64,000 nucleotides of DNA from Gimesia chilikensis (GTDB lineage: Bacteria; Planctomycetota; Planctomycetia; Planctomycetales; Planctomycetaceae): the NCBI RefSeq assembly GCF_007744075.1, contig NZ_CP036266.1, positions 7,902,564 through 7,966,563 on the forward strand. Reading direction: 5' to 3'. The notes under the pieces were generated by a model. It saw nothing but the letters and a program-made list of their open reading frames with translations, made no database searches and was not told the DNA's origin. Made by a program: the position numbers and the translations under genes. Every line of letters starts with the position of its first letter. The stretch's first letter is position 1. Positions 61,688-64,000 of this stretch are shown here, piece after piece.

Positions 61688-64000
61688 TCATCGATATTGA
61701 AACTCGACACATTGCCCAATCGTGTCCATCAGCATCTGTGACGGACCATGATTTATATTCACTCCATAAATAGCCAGCAGGGATCGGGCACGAGTCATCG
61801 CCACATACAAGTTGTTGGCAAGAATATCTCCATCCCCAGTCACATACTGATCCACGCACGGAATAAAGACCACTTCTGACTCATACCCTTTGTAAGAATG
61901 TGATGTTGTCACAATCAATGTATTAGGTCGTCGTTCAAACGCTCGGTTGGTCTGGATGGATAATTCAACACCGATCTCAGACAACAGTGGTCCTAACTTG
62001 GATTCAAGAAGTTGGACGACAGATTTTGAATTGTAGATCAGGCAGATGTCACATGGCGAGATCTGCTCGACTGTGATTAAATGCTTTAAGTGTCTGAAAA
62101 TAGCGTCCAGTTCAGTCTGTCGATCATCAAATGAATGAAAAATTGGATCGGGTCCGCCAATCTGGTTGTATTTGATTTTCAACCATTCTTTTGATCCATT
62201 CTGAGTTCGTTCCATCAAACCCATCTCGATCAACTCCTGCTGATCTTGTCTTTTGTCCTTCGGAGTGAGGCGATCAAGAATGTTGACTGCGAGTTCTGTA
62301 ATTGGCGTGGTCGAACGGAAGCTCTCACGCATGATTGTTGAGCGACCACGCAGATCCAAGCCAAATTCTGTCCATTTCGGTGTTTTGCGACCGTAAATGT
62401 TCTGGGCATTATCGTAGAAAATGTGTGCTGAACGACTATTGGGATCTTCTGCATCAGATTGTTCCACTAGCGATAGCAACAGTTTCAATGTTGATGGTCC
62501 CATGTCCTGAGCTTCATCAATGAATAAAGCCGAACAGCGTGGGAGCATTTCAGAGTTATCATGACAATTTAGGAACTCTTCCGCTGCACGATCATAATCA
62601 AATTCGAACCGATTCATGGTCAATGAAGCAATCGGTAATATTTCTGTGAGAACATCTTTAATGTGCAAGAGAGATACTGATTCCCACGGAAAGTCACTGC
62701 GATCAAATAATTCTCCATCAGACATAGAACTCCATGCTGATTCTACTGACTCCCGTAGCAGTTTATGTAAAGAACGATTTGCATAAACCGCCCACACATG
62801 GAACTCTTTCGTGTCGCTCATTCGCTTAACAGTTTTTGCCAGCCAGTTACAAAGGACTATGGATTTTCCGCTTCCAGCTACTCCACGTACAAGACGGGGT
62901 TTTCCATCTAGCTTTAAATTTGTAAGCCGTTGTTGTTCTTCTGAAAGAATCGGTTTCATCGACTGTCTATTAGCTATTTGGCCCCCAAGCGAATTATCGG
63001 TCCCCTGCTCCTTTTGTTTTGATGGACCATGATCAGAATTATGAGTATTGCCCGCTTTAAGATCGACTTTTTGCCAGCGAACGGTTGCACCTTGCTGGGC
63101 CAGTATGCTTGGAGTCAATTCCATAGCAAGTGATTTCAGATAGGGTTCTTCTATCTCGCTTCGACTGGCAAGGACGATGAGAGCTTCTCTGGCTCGGCTC
63201 AGAGCCACATTCGTAAGCCGTTTCCACTCTTGGAATGGCCAGCTATAACTGCTGGCATTCACTGTATCAAATATTATGATATCGGTTTCTGCCCCCTGTT
63301 GACTATGAACTGTTGACGCTTCCCAGTTTGGAAGATCCCATTGTGAAAACAGTTTCGAAATTTCTTGAGCCTGTGCCTTAAATGGAGAAATAAACAATCC
63401 TTTAGTTTCCCTGATAGAAGAATCCGAGAACAACTTTTGTAATATGTCAGGAGTGATGGATCTCATCCAGCTATTGTTGCCCGGACCTCTCTTTGCACGA
63501 ATCGAGATTAGATCAGAATCTTCCTCATCGAGTACATACCAGATTGTTCTGGAGTAATCTGAAATAAATGTAGGAAGTAACGATTCTCGGTCTATCGTCT
63601 CCTTTGCTGTTTTCAGAAACCCATCGTATTGGTAATGTGAAACGATTTTGCATACATCTGGGTGCATCCTTCTCTGTTCTGAAAGGACATGAACTGCTGA
63701 TGGAGTTTCTTCAATGTCATCCAGATGGCTCAAACCACTGCTGGCCAGCCATGTCTGTTGTCGGGTTGTCAGAATTCTAGTAATGCGACTGATCGGTGCT
63801 AGTTGCTTCGAATCACCGACTAAAACAACTCGTTTAGCGGCGAGTAATGACAATGCAGCAACCGCTGCTCGTGATATCAAACCAGCTTCATCAATGAAGA
63901 TAGTAGTGAATGGTGCTTCATTATTTTCAATCATTTTCCTGATCGTGGAATCGTTTAGAAAGCTCATCGCCTTGAAAGCTGTTGAAACAACGACTCTCAC
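61688..64000 (-). CDS. Superfamily 1 helicase with two helicase cores (5' end outside window)
   Basis: At least 770 aa, open at the right edge. First core, UPF1/DNA2-like: TIFIDEAG, VVLVGDSKQLAP, LSEQRRMHPDV, STVHSQQGAETDIII, RLTNVALSRAREAL. Second core, UvrD-like: GVAGSGKS, ALFIDEAQDMGP, TTSHSYKGYESEVVF, NNLYVAMTRARSLLAI. A linker rich in polar residues joins them. Dual SF1 cores are known in some defence and repair helicases. Convergent with the SIR2 gene. Confidence 0.85.
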   Translation of the reverse strand: MRVVVSTAFKAMSFLNDSTIRKMIENNEAPFTTIFIDEAGLISRAAVAALSLLAAKRVVLVGDSKQLAPISRITRILTTRQQTWLASSGLSHLDDIEETPSAVHVLSEQRRMHPDVCKIVSHYQYDGFLKTAKETIDRESLLPTFISDYSRTIWYVLDEEDSDLISIRAKRGPGNNSWMRSITPDILQKLFSDSSIRETKGLFISPFKAQAQEISKLFSQWDLPNWEASTVHSQQGAETDIIIFDTVNASSYSWPFQEWKRLTNVALSRAREALIVLASRSEIEEPYLKSLAMELTPSILAQQGATVRWQKVDLKAGNTHNSDHGPSKQKEQGTDNSLGGQIANRQSMKPILSEEQQRLTNLKLDGKPRLVRGVAGSGKSIVLCNWLAKTVKRMSDTKEFHVWAVYANRSLHKLLRESVESAWSSMSDGELFDRSDFPWESVSLLHIKDVLTEILPIASLTMNRFEFDYDRAAEEFLNCHDNSEMLPRCSALFIDEAQDMGPSTLKLLLSLVEQSDAEDPNSRSAHIFYDNAQNIYGRKTPKWTEFGLDLRGRSTIMRESFRSTTPITELAVNILDRLTPKDKRQDQQELIEMGLMERTQNGSKEWLKIKYNQIGGPDPIFHSFDDRQTELDAIFRHLKHLITVEQISPCDICLIYNSKSVVQLLESKLGPLLSEIGVELSIQTNRAFERRPNTLIVTTSHSYKGYESEVVFIPCVDQYVTGDGDILANNLYVAMTRARSLLAIYGVNINHGPSQMLMDTIGQCVEFQYR

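Overview
The window looks like chromosomal accessory DNA from a planctomycete, probably a Gimesia/Rubinisphaera-like lineage (inference). The pointers are a Ser/Thr kinase with a C-terminal LamG domain and a DMG in place of DFG, secreted FG-GAP and SUMF1-domain proteins, GYF-type and zinc-ribbon membrane proteins, an ECF sigma factor, and the family ending in GCWVVDLLLGKE. Almost nothing is housekeeping: the content is defence genes, recombinases, and paralogous small-gene modules.

Layout. 1-5.9 kb is a minus-strand BREX segment: HTH gene, brxA, brxB, brxC, then a HEPN-like gene cut by the window edge. 5.9-9.4 kb is a graveyard of gene fragments plus an ECF sigma/FG-GAP pair. 9.5-15.7 kb holds a serine recombinase with an in-frame stop, a conserved noncoding element, a 1492-aa SIR2-STAND-like gene and a propeller pseudogene. 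16.6-24.4 kb (plus strand) is module I: truncated and complete ArdC-like genes, AAA ATPase, several small proteins, serine recombinase. 24.9-33.5 kb is mostly minus-strand cargo. 34.0-40.3 kb is plus-strand cargo. 46.1-40.6 kb (minus strand) is module II, a diverged copy of module I that also ends in a serine recombinase. 46.5-49.1 kb has three ordinary planctomycete genes. 49.3-64 kb is a dense defence island: AlbA/Schlafen, DUF3883, Shedu, TIGR04141, ParB-methyltransferase, an HsdM fragment, methyltransferase, DUF262, HEPN, SIR2, and a double-core helicase.

The most unusual feature is the organisation of 9.4-46.2 kb. (a) Nearly every gene junction in modules I and II carries a 13-base motif, GGACACCGGCAAG (form 1) or TGACACCCGCAAG (form 2). 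It usually abuts or closely follows the previous stop codon and lies about 50-60 nt before the next start. (b) Three serine recombinase genes are followed by the same noncoding element (copies at 10156-10402, 40614-40368 reversed, and a more diverged one from 24387), and cargo genes point back at it from the other side. (c) Two cargo operons begin with a related leader of about 300 nt containing three hairpins, two of them with compensatory changes, then a T-tract terminator, then the motif. The two modules lie mirror-image, leader ends inward. I read this as two related planctomycete mobile elements in inverted orientation, plus a remnant of a third. I do not recognise the family. ArdC-like proteins and very acidic 71-aa proteins lacking Lys and Arg suggest anti-restriction functions in the module, while the flanks and cargo carry defence genes.

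Limits: everything is from reading the sequence. No similarity searches, folding calculations or phylogenies were run.
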